64,000 bases of DNA from positions 2,480,001 through 2,544,000 of the forward strand of contig NZ_CP107254.1 in NCBI RefSeq assembly GCF_029229925.1, written 5' to 3'. Below are positions 54,111 to 63,315 of the stretch, one piece after another. Position numbers and translations under genes: made by a program. Every line of letters begins with the position of its first letter. Position 1 is the stretch's first letter. The DNA comes from Halorhabdus sp. BNX81 (GTDB taxonomy: Archaea > Halobacteriota > Halobacteria > Halobacteriales > Haloarculaceae). The notes under the pieces are model-generated. The model searched no databases and was not told where the DNA came from. It saw only the letters and a program-made list of their open reading frames with translations.

Positions 54111-55766
54111 ATGGCACCGACTGGAACTGATGACGTCGCGTCCGCGGACCGAATTCTCGGCATCGAGGGAACCGCCTGGGCCGCGAGCGCGGCCGTCTAC
54201 GACGTCGAGGCCGACGACGTCACCATCGAGACGGACGCCTACGAACCCGACAGCGGCGGGATTCACCCACAAGAGGCGGCCGAACACATGCGCGAGGCCA
54301 TCCCGCAGGTCGTCGAACGGGCACTCGACATCGCCCGCGAGCAGGCCGCCGACGCGGGCGAAGACCCCGACGAATCGCCGGTCGACGCGGTCGCCTTCTC
54401 CCGGGGGCCGGGCCTCGGTCCCTGTCTGCGGATCGTCGCGACGGCCGCGCGGGCGCTGGCCCAGCGCCTGGACGTACCGCTGGTCGGCGTCAACCACATG
54501 GTCGCCCACCTGGAGATCGGTCGCCACCGGTCGGGCTTTTCCGCGCCGGTGTGTCTGAACGCCTCCGGCGCGAACGCCCATATTCTGGGGTATCGCAACG
54601 GCCGGTATCGCGTCCTCGGCGAGACGATGGACACCGGCGTCGGCAACGCCATCGACAAGTTCACGCGTCACCTCGGGTGGTCCCATCCCGGCGGGCCGAA
54701 GGTCGAAAAGCGGGCAAAAGACGGCGAGTACATCGACCTGCCCTACGTCGTCAAGGGGATGGACTTCTCCTTTTCGGGAATCATGAGCGCCGCCAAGCAA
54801 GCGATTGACGATGGGGAGCCAGTAGAGGACGTCTGCTATTCGCTCCAGGAGAACATCTTCGCGATGTTGACGGAAGTCGCGGAGCGGGCCCTCTCGCTTT
54901 CGGACGCCGACGAACTCGTCCTCGGCGGGGGTGTCGGGCAGAACGATCGCCTCCGGGAGATGCTCGGAGCGATGTGCGACCAGCGCGGGGCTGATTTTTA
55001 CGCGCCCGAACCCAGATTTCTCCGGGACAACGCGGGGATGATCGCCGTCCTGGGGGCGAAGATGTACGACGCGGGCGATACGATCGCCGTCGAGGACTCC
55101 CGGGTTCGGCCGGACTTCCGGCCCGACGAGGTTGACGTGACCTGGCGATCCGACAAGGCCGTCGGGTCGTGGACTCGCTCGAAGGACGACGATGCCGTCC
55201 AGGGGGCCGAAGCGACCGTCACTGTCGAGGACGGCCGCGTCAGGAAGGAGCGCCAGCCACGGACCTACCGCCATCCGACGCTCGACGAACGCCTCCGGAC
55301 CGAGCGGACGCGCGAAGAAGCCCGACTCACGAGCGAAGCGCGCCGCGTCGGCGTCCCGACGCCGGTCGTCCACGACGTCGATCCGAAGGAGGGTGTCCTG
55401 GTCTTCGAGCGCGTGGGCGAGCGGGATCTCCGTGAGGCCCTGACACTCGATCGGGTCCGGGACGTCGGGCGACACCTGGCGACGATCCACGACGCGGGGT
55501 TCGTCCACGGCGATCCGACGACGCGAAATGTCAGAATTTCAGAAGATCGCACTCACCTCATCGACTTCGGCCTGGGCTACTACACCGGCCACGCCGAGGA
55601 TCACGCGATGGACCTCCACGTCTTCGCCCAGTCGCTGGCTGGAACCGCTGACGATGCTGAAACGCTCCAGGAGGCCGCCGAGGAGGCCTACCGCGAGTCG
55701 AGCGGGCGGGGTGAGGCCGTTCTGGACCGTCTCCGGGAAATCGAGGGCCGCGGGCGGTACCAGTGA
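54111..55766 (+). CDS. Kae1-Bud32 fusion: KEOPS tRNA threonylcarbamoyltransferase and kinase
   Basis: Bifunctional KEOPS component for N6-threonylcarbamoyladenosine at position 37 of ANN-decoding tRNAs. Residues 1-340 are Kae1: RILGIEGTAWAASAAVYD, VAFSRGPGLGPCLRIVATAA, the metal-binding HMVAHLEIGRHRSGF and LGGGVGQNDRLREML. From about 375 is the Bud32 kinase/ATPase: LVFERVGERDLREAL, FVHGDPTTRNVRIS (catalytic Asp) and HLIDFGLGYYTGHAEDHAMD (DFG). The fusion is usual in haloarchaea and some methanogens. Confidence 0.95.
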   Translation: MAPTGTDDVASADRILGIEGTAWAASAAVYDVEADDVTIETDAYEPDSGGIHPQEAAEHMREAIPQVVERALDIAREQAADAGEDPDESPVDAVAFSRGPGLGPCLRIVATAARALAQRLDVPLVGVNHMVAHLEIGRHRSGFSAPVCLNASGANAHILGYRNGRYRVLGETMDTGVGNAIDKFTRHLGWSHPGGPKVEKRAKDGEYIDLPYVVKGMDFSFSGIMSAAKQAIDDGEPVEDVCYSLQENIFAMLTEVAERALSLSDADELVLGGGVGQNDRLREMLGAMCDQRGADFYAPEPRFLRDNAGMIAVLGAKMYDAGDTIAVEDSRVRPDFRPDEVDVTWRSDKAVGSWTRSKDDDAVQGAEATVTVEDGRVRKERQPRTYRHPTLDERLRTERTREEARLTSEARRVGVPTPVVHDVDPKEGVLVFERVGERDLREALTLDRVRDVGRHLATIHDAGFVHGDPTTRNVRISEDRTHLIDFGLGYYTGHAEDHAMDLHVFAQSLAGTADDAETLQEAAEEAYRESSGRGEAVLDRLREIEGRGRYQ

Positions 55767-55845
55767 GCAGCGAAGGCTGGACCGTGGTGTGATAACCGAA
55801 AGCGTCTCCGAGCGACTCAAGTACCGCCGTTGCCCTACGTAGAGT

Positions 55846-57942
55846 GTGTTCCAGCAGGTCACGCAGGTCGATACGCTGTTCCTCCACGAGGACGGCGAGG
55901 ACTTCCAGGTGGTCGTCCAGCGCGACGGCGAGCGCGTCCTCGGCGGTCGCCTGGAGGTCAAAGAGACCGAGGCAGGTCCCCGACCCGCCCGCCTCCGGGT
56001 CGAGCGAGGGAGCCAGGAGGACCTCCGCAGCCCCGACCAGTTCGTCGAACTCGCCCGCCGGGCGGGTCGGATCCGGGTTTCCGAGCAGACCTCGCCCCGG
56101 GGTCGCCGCGTCGTCCGCGAGTTACTCGACGCTTACCAGCTCGAGGCGAAGGTGGTTCGGACCTGCCGGTACTGTGCGTCGGCCGGCAAATACTCGCCGA
56201 TCACGAGCGAGACGGCGATCGACGCCGACGGCGAGGACATCTGCCCGTCGTGTGCGATCACGGAACTCGAACGCGAACTCGCCTACCACGGCGACGTAAC
56301 CGGGACGGCCCGCGATCGACTTGAAGAACTCTTATTGGACGTCCAGGACCTCGAACGCATCGTCAATCTCCTCTCGGGCGAACTCGACCCGGAACTCACG
56401 AAGTTCGACGAGATCAGCGCCACGGTCGAGGACATCGACCTAGTGCCGACGGACTCGCTGTCGTTGCACCCCGGCATGCAGCAGAAACTTGAGGGGCAGT
56501 TCGACGAACTCCTGCCCGTCCAGAGCCTCGCCGTCGAGAACGGCGTTCTCGAAGGCCAGGACCAACTCGTGGTCTCGGCGACCGCAACGGGGAAGACGCT
56601 GATCGGCGAGATGGCCGGCATCGACCGCGTGCTCAACGGCAAGGGGAAGATGCTGTTTCTGGTCCCGCTGGTGGCGCTGGCAAACCAGAAGTACCAGGAC
56701 TTCCAAGAAGAGTACGGCGACATCGCCGACGTGAGCCTCCGGGTTGGATCGAGCCGAATCCGCGGGGACGGCGGTGGGTTCGATCCCAGCGCCGACATCA
56801 TCGTCGGTACCTACGAAGGGATCGACCACGCCCTCAGAGTGGGTCACGACCTCGGTGACATCGGGACGGTCGTCATCGACGAGGTCCACACCCTCGGCGA
56901 GGGCGAACGCGGCCATCGCCTCGACGGCCTCATCTCGCGGCTGAAATACTACTGTGAGGAAGGCGGGCGGACGGCGGCCCGCTCGAACCGCTCCGGCGGG
57001 GGCGGATCGAGTTCGAGCGCCCAGTCGGGCGACACCCAGTGGATCTACCTTTCGGCGACGGTGGGGAATCCAGGGTCGCTCGCGGACTCGCTGTCGGCAA
57101 AACTCATCGAGTTCGAGGAGCGCCCCGTTCCGATCGAGCGCCACGTCACCTTCGCCGACGACTACGAGAAGGTCGACATCGAGAACAAACTCGTCAAGCG
57201 GGCTTTCGACACGAAATCCTCGAAGGGGTATCGCGGCCAGACGATCATCTTCACCAACTCCCGGCGGCGGTGTCACGAGATCTCCCGCCGCTTGGAGTAC
57301 TCCTCGGCCCCCTACCACGCCGGCCTGGACAACAAGCGCCGCGGCGAGGTCGAGACCATGTTCGCCGATCAGGAACTGTCCGCGGTCGTGACAACGGCAG
57401 CGCTGGCAGCGGGTGTCGACTTCCCGGCCTCGCAAGTCATCTTCGACTCCCTGGCGATGGGGATCGAGTGGCTCACCGTCCAGGAGTTCTCCCAGATGCT
57501 CGGCCGGGCGGGTCGCCCCGATTACCACGACAAGGGCACGGTGTATCTGCTGGTTGAGCCCGACGGCGTCTATCACAACAGCCAGGAGATGACCGAGGAC
57601 GAGGTCGCGTTCAAGCTGCTGAAAGGCGAGATGGAACCCGTGAGGAGCCTGTACGACGAGAGCGCGGCCGTCGAGGAGACGCTGGCGAACGTCGTCGTCG
57701 GCGGGAGCGCCGCCAAGCGCCTCAACGACCGGATGCTCGGGGAGGTGCCCACGAAGCACGCCATCGGCAAGCTCCTCGAGTACGAGTTCATCGACGGCCT
57801 GGAGCCGACGCCGCTGGGTCGGGCCGTGGCGCGGCACTTCCTCTCGCCCGACCGGGCGTTCCTGTTGCTCGACGGGATTCGCAAGGGGAGGGATCCGTTC
57901 GACATCGTGGCGGAGGTAGAATTCGCCGACGAGGAGCTGTGA
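55846..57942 (+). CDS. DEAD/DEAH-box helicase of the haloarchaeal DUF5814 type
   Basis: A 698-residue SF2 helicase. A unique N-terminal domain has a four-cysteine zinc site (CRYCASAGKYSP and CPSC). Then come Q-motif LLPVQSLAVENGVLEGQ, Walker A VVSATATGKTLIGEMAG, DEVH box VVIDEVHTLGEGERG, motif III YLSATVG and motif VI QMLGRAGRPDYHD. It starts at GTG 55846. Its last 87 bp are repeated downstream, marking it as an integration target. The stop is at 57942. Confidence 0.9.
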   Translation: MFQQVTQVDTLFLHEDGEDFQVVVQRDGERVLGGRLEVKETEAGPRPARLRVERGSQEDLRSPDQFVELARRAGRIRVSEQTSPRGRRVVRELLDAYQLEAKVVRTCRYCASAGKYSPITSETAIDADGEDICPSCAITELERELAYHGDVTGTARDRLEELLLDVQDLERIVNLLSGELDPELTKFDEISATVEDIDLVPTDSLSLHPGMQQKLEGQFDELLPVQSLAVENGVLEGQDQLVVSATATGKTLIGEMAGIDRVLNGKGKMLFLVPLVALANQKYQDFQEEYGDIADVSLRVGSSRIRGDGGGFDPSADIIVGTYEGIDHALRVGHDLGDIGTVVIDEVHTLGEGERGHRLDGLISRLKYYCEEGGRTAARSNRSGGGGSSSSAQSGDTQWIYLSATVGNPGSLADSLSAKLIEFEERPVPIERHVTFADDYEKVDIENKLVKRAFDTKSSKGYRGQTIIFTNSRRRCHEISRRLEYSSAPYHAGLDNKRRGEVETMFADQELSAVVTTAALAAGVDFPASQVIFDSLAMGIEWLTVQEFSQMLGRAGRPDYHDKGTVYLLVEPDGVYHNSQEMTEDEVAFKLLKGEMEPVRSLYDESAAVEETLANVVVGGSAAKRLNDRMLGEVPTKHAIGKLLEYEFIDGLEPTPLGRAVARHFLSPDRAFLLLDGIRKGRDPFDIVAEVEFADEEL
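57856..57942 (+). repeat. Helicase 3'-end repeat, copy 1 (functional end)
   Basis: The 87 bp encode AFLLLDGIRKGRDPFDIVAE and then VEFADEEL and the stop. The first 38 bp are identical to the copy at 59205-59291; remaining differences are mostly synonymous. Confidence 0.85.
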
Positions 57943-58321
57943 GAGTGAATTCACAACAGTGCCACTGCCAGTTTTCGAGGGTTTGTGATGCCGAACGTCG
58001 ATACTCTCCTGCGAAACCTTCGAAACAAAAGCCTCAAATCCGAACCGCTAATCGTGTGCAAAGCGAAGCCGTGAAGGAACAATGGAGGTCACAACCGGCC
58101 GAATCGTGTAATTTACACGGTTCATTCTTCATATTAGAAATGAAGAGATTTGACGAAGCAAGCTAGAGTGTGGGTGAAGGCTGATGTCTATTATCTGGAT
58201 ATGGTCGAAAAGTATTGTTGGATTTTAACGTCATATAGTCTTTACCTTCAATTTGAATACTCATACAGTTATATATGATATAAAAGAATTTAATAGACAG
58301 GGATGAGTTAACCAATCTGCA
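57943..58321. other. Left part of an AT-rich insert
   Basis: GC falls sharply after the helicase stop. A perfect CGTGTAA-T-TTACACG dyad lies at 58105-58119. Sequence from about 58140 is over 60% AT, with GAATTTAATAG near 58287 as the likely TATA box of the orphan gene. No protein gene is recognised. Confidence 0.45.
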
Positions 58322-58999
58322 ATGTCGGATGGCAAGAACAAGGCGACTACGTCTAGACGAGAAGTCATCAAAAAGATCGGTTTGGGCGGAGCAACCTTTT
58401 TGGGAGGAGCGACAGCTACAACCGGAGCGGCGGCACTTGAAAGTGACTGGACTTCCGGAACTGTAGTAGTGACATCTGATAGCGGCGAATGGGACTATCA
58501 GATTACGATGGCAGACCCGCATAATAATAAACCGCCCATTCAAAAAGGTGACAATACCGAAAGCGACGATAACATTAGTGGTCCAGACTCCTCTGGGGAA
58601 GACAAACTAAAGAACTGGGCTACGGGAACAATAAAGGAAGTTGATAGCGACGAATATCACTTCCCCGATACGGTGATGTCGATAATTGTTTCATTGAAGG
58701 GGACTAGTCGCGGGGTGATTTTCAAGCAAAACAGTGGAGCCGGAGGTGGTAACGTGAAAGTAACCGGCAGTGACCCTTGCGGTATGGATTACGAATTCAC
58801 GGTAGCTGGAGATATTATTGAACCCCACTACTTTATTGAAGACAACGACAATGTTTGGGGCAACCAAGTGTATGGCCATATGGAGGACGGTGGCGAGGAT
58901 AGATATGGTGCGCTGGGTTATATCCATGAAGTAGAGGTCTCTGATCCACAAACAAACATGTCTGGAGGGATTCAGGTTACATTTGATCCTGACAATTGA
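58322..58999 (+). CDS. Tat-exported orphan protein in AT-rich island
   Basis: A 225-residue protein with Tat signal SRREVIKKIGLGGATFLGGA (residues 11-30). The mature part is acidic, Gly/Asp-rich and beta-predicted, with one Cys (SDPCGMDYEF). No family is recognised. Codon use is much more AT-rich than in the rest of the window (AAT, GAT and AAA are common), indicating transfer from a lower-GC source. It is flanked by copies of the helicase 3' end. Confidence 0.7.
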   Translation: MSDGKNKATTSRREVIKKIGLGGATFLGGATATTGAAALESDWTSGTVVVTSDSGEWDYQITMADPHNNKPPIQKGDNTESDDNISGPDSSGEDKLKNWATGTIKEVDSDEYHFPDTVMSIIVSLKGTSRGVIFKQNSGAGGGNVKVTGSDPCGMDYEFTVAGDIIEPHYFIEDNDNVWGNQVYGHMEDGGEDRYGALGYIHEVEVSDPQTNMSGGIQVTFDPDN

Positions 59000-59204
59000 T
59001 ATTTAAATTAATGTATTTTTAACAAACTATCCTTATCCCCAACGGTTTATCTGTGAGTATCTTTTAAAAACAGATCTGACACAACACATTCTATATCGTG
59101 TCACATCGCGCGTCAGCTCAAGATATTTAATTAACTCCTTAGAGATCGCCGAGAAGCTCGACACTATCGAGTGAGGCCAAAATGTGAGATCAACCTTTGT
59201 GTAG
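59000..59204. other. Right part of the AT-rich insert
   Basis: An AT-rich stretch with several TTTAA-type strings. A short in-frame piece (EIAEKLDTIE then stop) near 59140 could be the tail of a lost gene. No complete gene is seen. Confidence 0.35.
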
Positions 59205-59291
59205 GCGTTCCTGTTGCTCGACGGGATTCGCAAGGGGAGGGACCCTTTCGACATCGTGGCGGAAGTCGAGTTCGCCGACGAGGAATTGTGA
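59205..59291 (+). repeat. Helicase 3'-end repeat, copy 2
   Basis: The same 87-bp length as copy 1, and it ends in an in-frame TGA. It encodes the identical residues AFLLLDGIRKGRDPFDIVAE and VEFADEEL with only synonymous changes, although nothing translates it. GC rises again from here. Confidence 0.85.
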
Positions 59292-59309
59292 CCGGACGAA
59301 AAGCCGGTC

Positions 59310-59759
59310 TCAAAGAGCGTTAACGTCATCGAGATATTCGGAGACCGCCACGAGGAAGTCTCGATACCGACCCAGGTCCTGAAGGGCGTCGTAGACGATG
59401 TCCTGATCGAGGACATCACCGTACTCGTGAGCCAACACGTTCCGGAACATGGCAGCTTCCGCCATCGACTCGGCCGTCTCCTTGGACAGGACGCCGACCT
59501 CGCCGAGTCGCCGCATCGTGGCGGCGTTCGATCCGGGTGAGTGCCCGTCGATGTCACGGACCAGCATTCGGCCGATATCGATGCAGGCCTGGCTTGCCTT
59601 CTCGAAGCGACGTTCGACGACGTCACGGGTCTCCGGTTGCTCGCGGAACGACTCCCGGGAGACCGACTGGTTCGCAGCGAGAACCTCGAGACACGTCTGG
59701 ACGTATTCGGCCTTTTCGACGATGGTCTCCAACCGTTCCGGGTCGTGTGAATTCGACAC
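59310..59759 (-). CDS. hepT: HEPN-domain toxin HepT (DUF86)
   Basis: A 149-residue HEPN RNase. Four long helices are predicted, and the active-site motif is FRNVLAHEYGDV (Rx4H with the following Tyr, which MntA AMPylates in characterised pairs). It starts with GTG at 59759, 3 nt after the MntA stop. Antitoxin-first order and the pairing with an MNT nucleotidyltransferase define a type VII toxin-antitoxin system. Confidence 0.88.
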   Translation of the reverse strand: MSNSHDPERLETIVEKAEYVQTCLEVLAANQSVSRESFREQPETRDVVERRFEKASQACIDIGRMLVRDIDGHSPGSNAATMRRLGEVGVLSKETAESMAEAAMFRNVLAHEYGDVLDQDIVYDALQDLGRYRDFLVAVSEYLDDVNAL

Positions 59760-59762
59760 GCC

Positions 59763-60233
59763 TCATCCACCCGTCTCGACGAGCTGGTTGATATTCTCGA
59801 TCGTCCTGTCGAAGCGTTCGCGCAACGCTTCTTCGGACCGTCGTTCGTCGGCGCGCTCGTCGAAGCGTTCCCGTAATCGTTCGATCCGATCGTCAGTGCC
59901 GACGAGAACCGTTCCATGGGCGAATGCCGCCCGACCGACGCGTGGATCGATGTCGGAGACGAGCGCCAGGTCGAGGTCGTTGCGGTCCAGCGCGACCGAA
60001 AGGTCCGTCAGAAGCGAAAGGAACGCATCCGTCCGCTCCTTGACAGCCGATTCGAATTCGACGACGATATCGACGTCACTGGTCGGGTCGATCCGACCAG
60101 TCACCTGTGAACCGAACAGCACAGCCACCCGGACTGGATGGTCGGCCAGCACCTCGCGGAGCCGATCCGGCTCAACCGGTCCGGGATCTGTCGGACGGCG
60201 AGGACCATCGCCCTGGTCGAATCGGTCGCTCAT
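59763..60233 (-). CDS. mntA: MNT nucleotidyltransferase antitoxin MntA
   Basis: A 156-residue minimal nucleotidyltransferase. The catalytic motif is LFGSQVTGRIDPTSDVDIVV (GSx10DxD). An additional Asp is in RNDLDLALVSDI. It ends in a long Arg/Glu-rich helix (RIERLRERFDERADERRSEE). In known systems MntA inactivates HepT by AMPylating the tyrosine beside the RNase motif. ATG at 60233 is chosen; the open frame extends far upstream but in arginine-rich non-coding sequence. Confidence 0.87.
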   Translation of the reverse strand: MSDRFDQGDGPRRPTDPGPVEPDRLREVLADHPVRVAVLFGSQVTGRIDPTSDVDIVVEFESAVKERTDAFLSLLTDLSVALDRNDLDLALVSDIDPRVGRAAFAHGTVLVGTDDRIERLRERFDERADERRSEEALRERFDRTIENINQLVETGG

Positions 60234-60331
60234 CGTCGTAATATTGGTCAGCCGAGGACAAACATATTGTGGTGGCCGGGAGGTATCGTGGTGGCTACGG
60301 TCTGACGCCACTGGGTTAGCGCCCGCACTGA

Positions 60332-60396
60332 GGGCATCCGCAAGGAAAGAGACCCCTTCGACATCGTCGCTGAGGTCGAACTCGCCGACGAGGATT
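60332..60396 (+). repeat. Helicase 3'-end repeat, copy 3 (diverged)
   Basis: Encodes GIRKERDPFDIVAEVELADE, matching the helicase tail GIRKGRDPFDIVAEVEFADE except for two residues, with more synonymous changes than copy 2. It lacks the stop at the expected place and the first 22 bp. It closes the HepT/MntA segment on the right. Confidence 0.75.
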
Positions 60397-60499
60397 CTGA
60401 CCCCGGCCGGCGTCATCCTCGCCCAACCGGAGTGTCGATCCGACGACCATTGATAAAAACTTTTGCTGGAGACAGGGCAAGGTTCGGACAATCCCCTCC

Positions 60500-61633
60500 A
60501 TGCGAAACCGAACACGGATCTGTGCCGTCCTCGGGGTCCTCGTCGGGCTGAACGTCCTGTTCGTGGTTGCGATCCTCTGGGCCTACGGCGTGCTGTTGCC
60601 TGGGGTCGTCGCCGGGACGATCGTCTTCGCACGTCACGGGACTGTGAGTTTCGACCTCCTCCAGCTTCCCGTCTCCTGGCAGACAGTCGCCGTCCTCGTC
60701 GCCGGCTTCCTCGGCGCACAGCTGTACTACGGCTACAAGCGCGTCCTCGCACACACGCAGCGCGGGCGCGAAGACGCGGATCATGCTGTCGCGGGGATCG
60801 TCCGCCGGCTGGCGATGACAGCGGACATCCCCGAACCCGGCGTCCGGGTCGTCGACGACGACGAACCGAGCTGTTATACGGTCGGCCGGTTCACCGACGC
60901 GACGATCGTCGTGACCACCGGATTGATCGAGCGACTCGACGCCGACGAACTCGCGGCCGTCCTTGCCCACGAGGTGGCACACGTCGGAAACCGGGACGTG
61001 ACGCTGATGACCGTCACGACGCTGTTTCTGGAGATCGCCGAGCGTGCCTATCGGGCGGCGCGACTCGCACGCCGGGCGATCCAGTCGCCCGGTGACGTCT
61101 CCGTCCGTGGGAAGGTCGCCCTCTACTGGTTCCTCCCGCTGGTCGCGCTGACGTACGTCTTCGTCGCGCCGATCCTCTGGCTCTTCCCGACCGTCGCCGA
61201 CTGGGCGACCCGAACGCTCTCGCACGCCCGAGAGTACGCCGCCGACGCCGCGGCTGCCCACATCACCGGCCGACCGCTGGCGCTGGCGACCGCGCTCTCC
61301 TCGCTGACGGAATCGGGTCACCACACGCCCGAGAAGGACCTGCGGACGACCACGATGCAGGCGCTGTCGATCGTGCCGTCGCCGCTGATCGACAGTCGAG
61401 CGGTTCGCTCAGTCCCGACCCCTGCCCGACCGCCGGACGACCACGAGCGTCGCGACCGCTTGCGGGCGTGGCTCGACGGCGAAACGCCGGGGGTCGAAAC
61501 GGCGGGTGAGCAACGCAGCGGCGCAACGGGACACACCCACCCGCCGGTCGGCGAACGGATCCGCCGGTTGCAGCAACTGGCCGCGGCGGCCGAACGAGAT
61601 GGTGGAACGGCCGAACGGGAGGGAAAGCGATGA
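60500..61633 (+). CDS. HtpX-like M48 zinc metalloprotease
   Basis: A 377-residue membrane protease. Two N-terminal helices (ICAVLGVLVGLNVLFVVAIL and WQTVAVLVAGFLGAQL) precede the zinc motif LAAVLAHEVAHVGNRDVTLM (HEVAH). Two more helices and the third ligand (SHAREYAADAAAAHITGRPL) follow. It probably degrades misfolded membrane proteins. A GATAAAAACTTTTG box lies about 40 nt upstream. It overlaps the DUF4129 gene by 4 nt (ATGA). Confidence 0.9.
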   Translation: MRNRTRICAVLGVLVGLNVLFVVAILWAYGVLLPGVVAGTIVFARHGTVSFDLLQLPVSWQTVAVLVAGFLGAQLYYGYKRVLAHTQRGREDADHAVAGIVRRLAMTADIPEPGVRVVDDDEPSCYTVGRFTDATIVVTTGLIERLDADELAAVLAHEVAHVGNRDVTLMTVTTLFLEIAERAYRAARLARRAIQSPGDVSVRGKVALYWFLPLVALTYVFVAPILWLFPTVADWATRTLSHAREYAADAAAAHITGRPLALATALSSLTESGHHTPEKDLRTTTMQALSIVPSPLIDSRAVRSVPTPARPPDDHERRDRLRAWLDGETPGVETAGEQRSGATGHTHPPVGERIRRLQQLAAAAERDGGTAEREGKR

Positions 61634-63315
61634 CGGACGCCCGCCGCGCGCTGTTCGCGCTGGGAGCCGTCGTCTGCCTGATCGTCGTCGCGAGTGCGCT
61701 CCCGGCTGCCGATCCGCGGCTCGACCCGCCCGGGACCGACGGCGGGGACGTCGTCGCCGGGCAGTGGGATTCGGGCGATCGGAACGCGACCGATCCCGCC
61801 CAGCAGGCAGCCGATACCAGTACTGACGAACAGCCGAGCGACGACGAGGACGAGGATCGATTGATCAGGATCGACGGCTCACCCGTCCCGGGGACCCGGC
61901 TGACAGTCGGGACCGATACCGACGACCCCTTCGAGACGAAAACGATCACCGTCGACGGCGACGTAGTCGGCGACACCGATCTCGGAAACCTCGACGTCCG
62001 CGTCCCCTATGCCGAGGAGATGACGATCGGGATCCAGGGCGAGGAGACGAGTCGGACGGTCGACATCGAGACGAACGCGACGATTTACGAGCAGTCCGCG
62101 GCCGCGCCGAACGGGACGCTGTCGGTCACCGCCAGCGTCGAGACGGAGCCAGTCCCCGGCGCGGTCGTGACGGTCGACGGCGAGAAGGCCGCCTCGACGG
62201 ACAGCGAGGGAGACGCGACGGTCCCGTTGCCGCCCTCGGCAGGGCCAGTCGAGATCGGCGTCGAACGGGGGCCAGTCACCGCCGAGCGGGTCGTAGACGT
62301 CCCCGAGCCGACAGTCTCTTTCGCCACACCCATGCTGTTCCCCGGATTCCCCGCACACGTCGTCGTCTCGGCCGACGGCGCACCTGTCAGTGACGCACGC
62401 GTCGAGATCAGCGGTGAGTCAGTCGCCACGACTGGGGGCGACGGCAGAGCGATGGTCTGGTTGCCGGTCGACGATTCGGCGACCGTGAGGGCGACAGTCG
62501 GGACGGAATCGGCGACGACGACGGTCGGCAACCTGTACTTCCGACTCGCTGCCGTGGTCGTGATCGTCCCCGGACTCGTCATCGGCGGCGTCCTGACGTA
62601 CCTCAAACTCGCCGCGCTCCGGCAGCGACGCCGTGCCAAAGGCGTCGTCGCCGTCTTCGTCGGGCTCGCCGGCGTCCTCGAAGGGCTCTCCGGCGCGATC
62701 GGTCGCCTGCGCCGTTCGCTCGCCGACTGGCCGAAGTCCGTCGCGTCGATCGGCCGTCCGTCGTTGTCCGGACTCGGTGGATGGCGCTTGCCCGCCATCG
62801 GAACCGCGATCTCGATGCCGTCGCTGGGTGGGATCGCGGTGTCACTGCCGTCGTTCGGCTCGCTTCGAGACGCCGTCAGCGGCTCGCCGAACGGCTCCAG
62901 CACATCGCGTTTGGGCCCCAATCGGCTCGTCGAGTGGCTCAACGGCGACGAGAGCGAGGAAGCCGACGACGTCGTCGAAGAGCCCACAGACACGGACGAG
63001 CCCGCCGTCTCGCTCACCCCGAGAGAGGAGATTCGGGCGGCCTGGCACGGGTTCGTCGACCGGCTCGACCTGAGTCGCCGCGAGACGGTAACGCCCGGGA
63101 CGGTCGCTCGCCGGGCCATCAGAGACGGGTTCCCCGCAGACAGCGTCCGGCGACTCCTCGCGATCGTGCGTGAGGTCGAGTACGGCGGGCGAGAGCCCTC
63201 ACCCGATCGCGTCGCCAGCGCTCGGGCGGCGGCTGGCGACCTGATCACCTTCGAGGACGACGAGGAGGACCCACCGGGAGCGGAGGACGGCTCGACAGGG
63301 GTGAGCGGAGAATGA
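61630..63315 (+). CDS. DUF4129-domain membrane protein
   Basis: A 561-residue protein with an N-terminal signal helix (LFALGAVVCLIVVASALPAA), an extracellular part with two carboxypeptidase-regulatory-like (Big/CNA) beta domains (PVPGAVVTVDGEKAASTDSE; APVSDARVEISGESVATTGG), one transmembrane helix near residue 310 and a C-terminal DUF4129 region (TPREEIRAAWHGFVDRLDLS ... TVARRAIRDGFPADSVRRLL). Usually found with MoxR, DUF58 and transglutaminase genes, suggesting a cell-surface complex. It overlaps both neighbours by ATGA. Confidence 0.85.
   Translation: MTDARRALFALGAVVCLIVVASALPAADPRLDPPGTDGGDVVAGQWDSGDRNATDPAQQAADTSTDEQPSDDEDEDRLIRIDGSPVPGTRLTVGTDTDDPFETKTITVDGDVVGDTDLGNLDVRVPYAEEMTIGIQGEETSRTVDIETNATIYEQSAAAPNGTLSVTASVETEPVPGAVVTVDGEKAASTDSEGDATVPLPPSAGPVEIGVERGPVTAERVVDVPEPTVSFATPMLFPGFPAHVVVSADGAPVSDARVEISGESVATTGGDGRAMVWLPVDDSATVRATVGTESATTTVGNLYFRLAAVVVIVPGLVIGGVLTYLKLAALRQRRRAKGVVAVFVGLAGVLEGLSGAIGRLRRSLADWPKSVASIGRPSLSGLGGWRLPAIGTAISMPSLGGIAVSLPSFGSLRDAVSGSPNGSSTSRLGPNRLVEWLNGDESEEADDVVEEPTDTDEPAVSLTPREEIRAAWHGFVDRLDLSRRETVTPGTVARRAIRDGFPADSVRRLLAIVREVEYGGREPSPDRVASARAAAGDLITFEDDEEDPPGAEDGSTGVSGE

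Noticed and set aside
60234-60752. Long N-terminal extension of the MntA frame
   Set aside because: Arginine-rich, overlaps helicase-end repeat copy 3 and the HtpX-like gene in antisense; the MNT domain starts after 60233.
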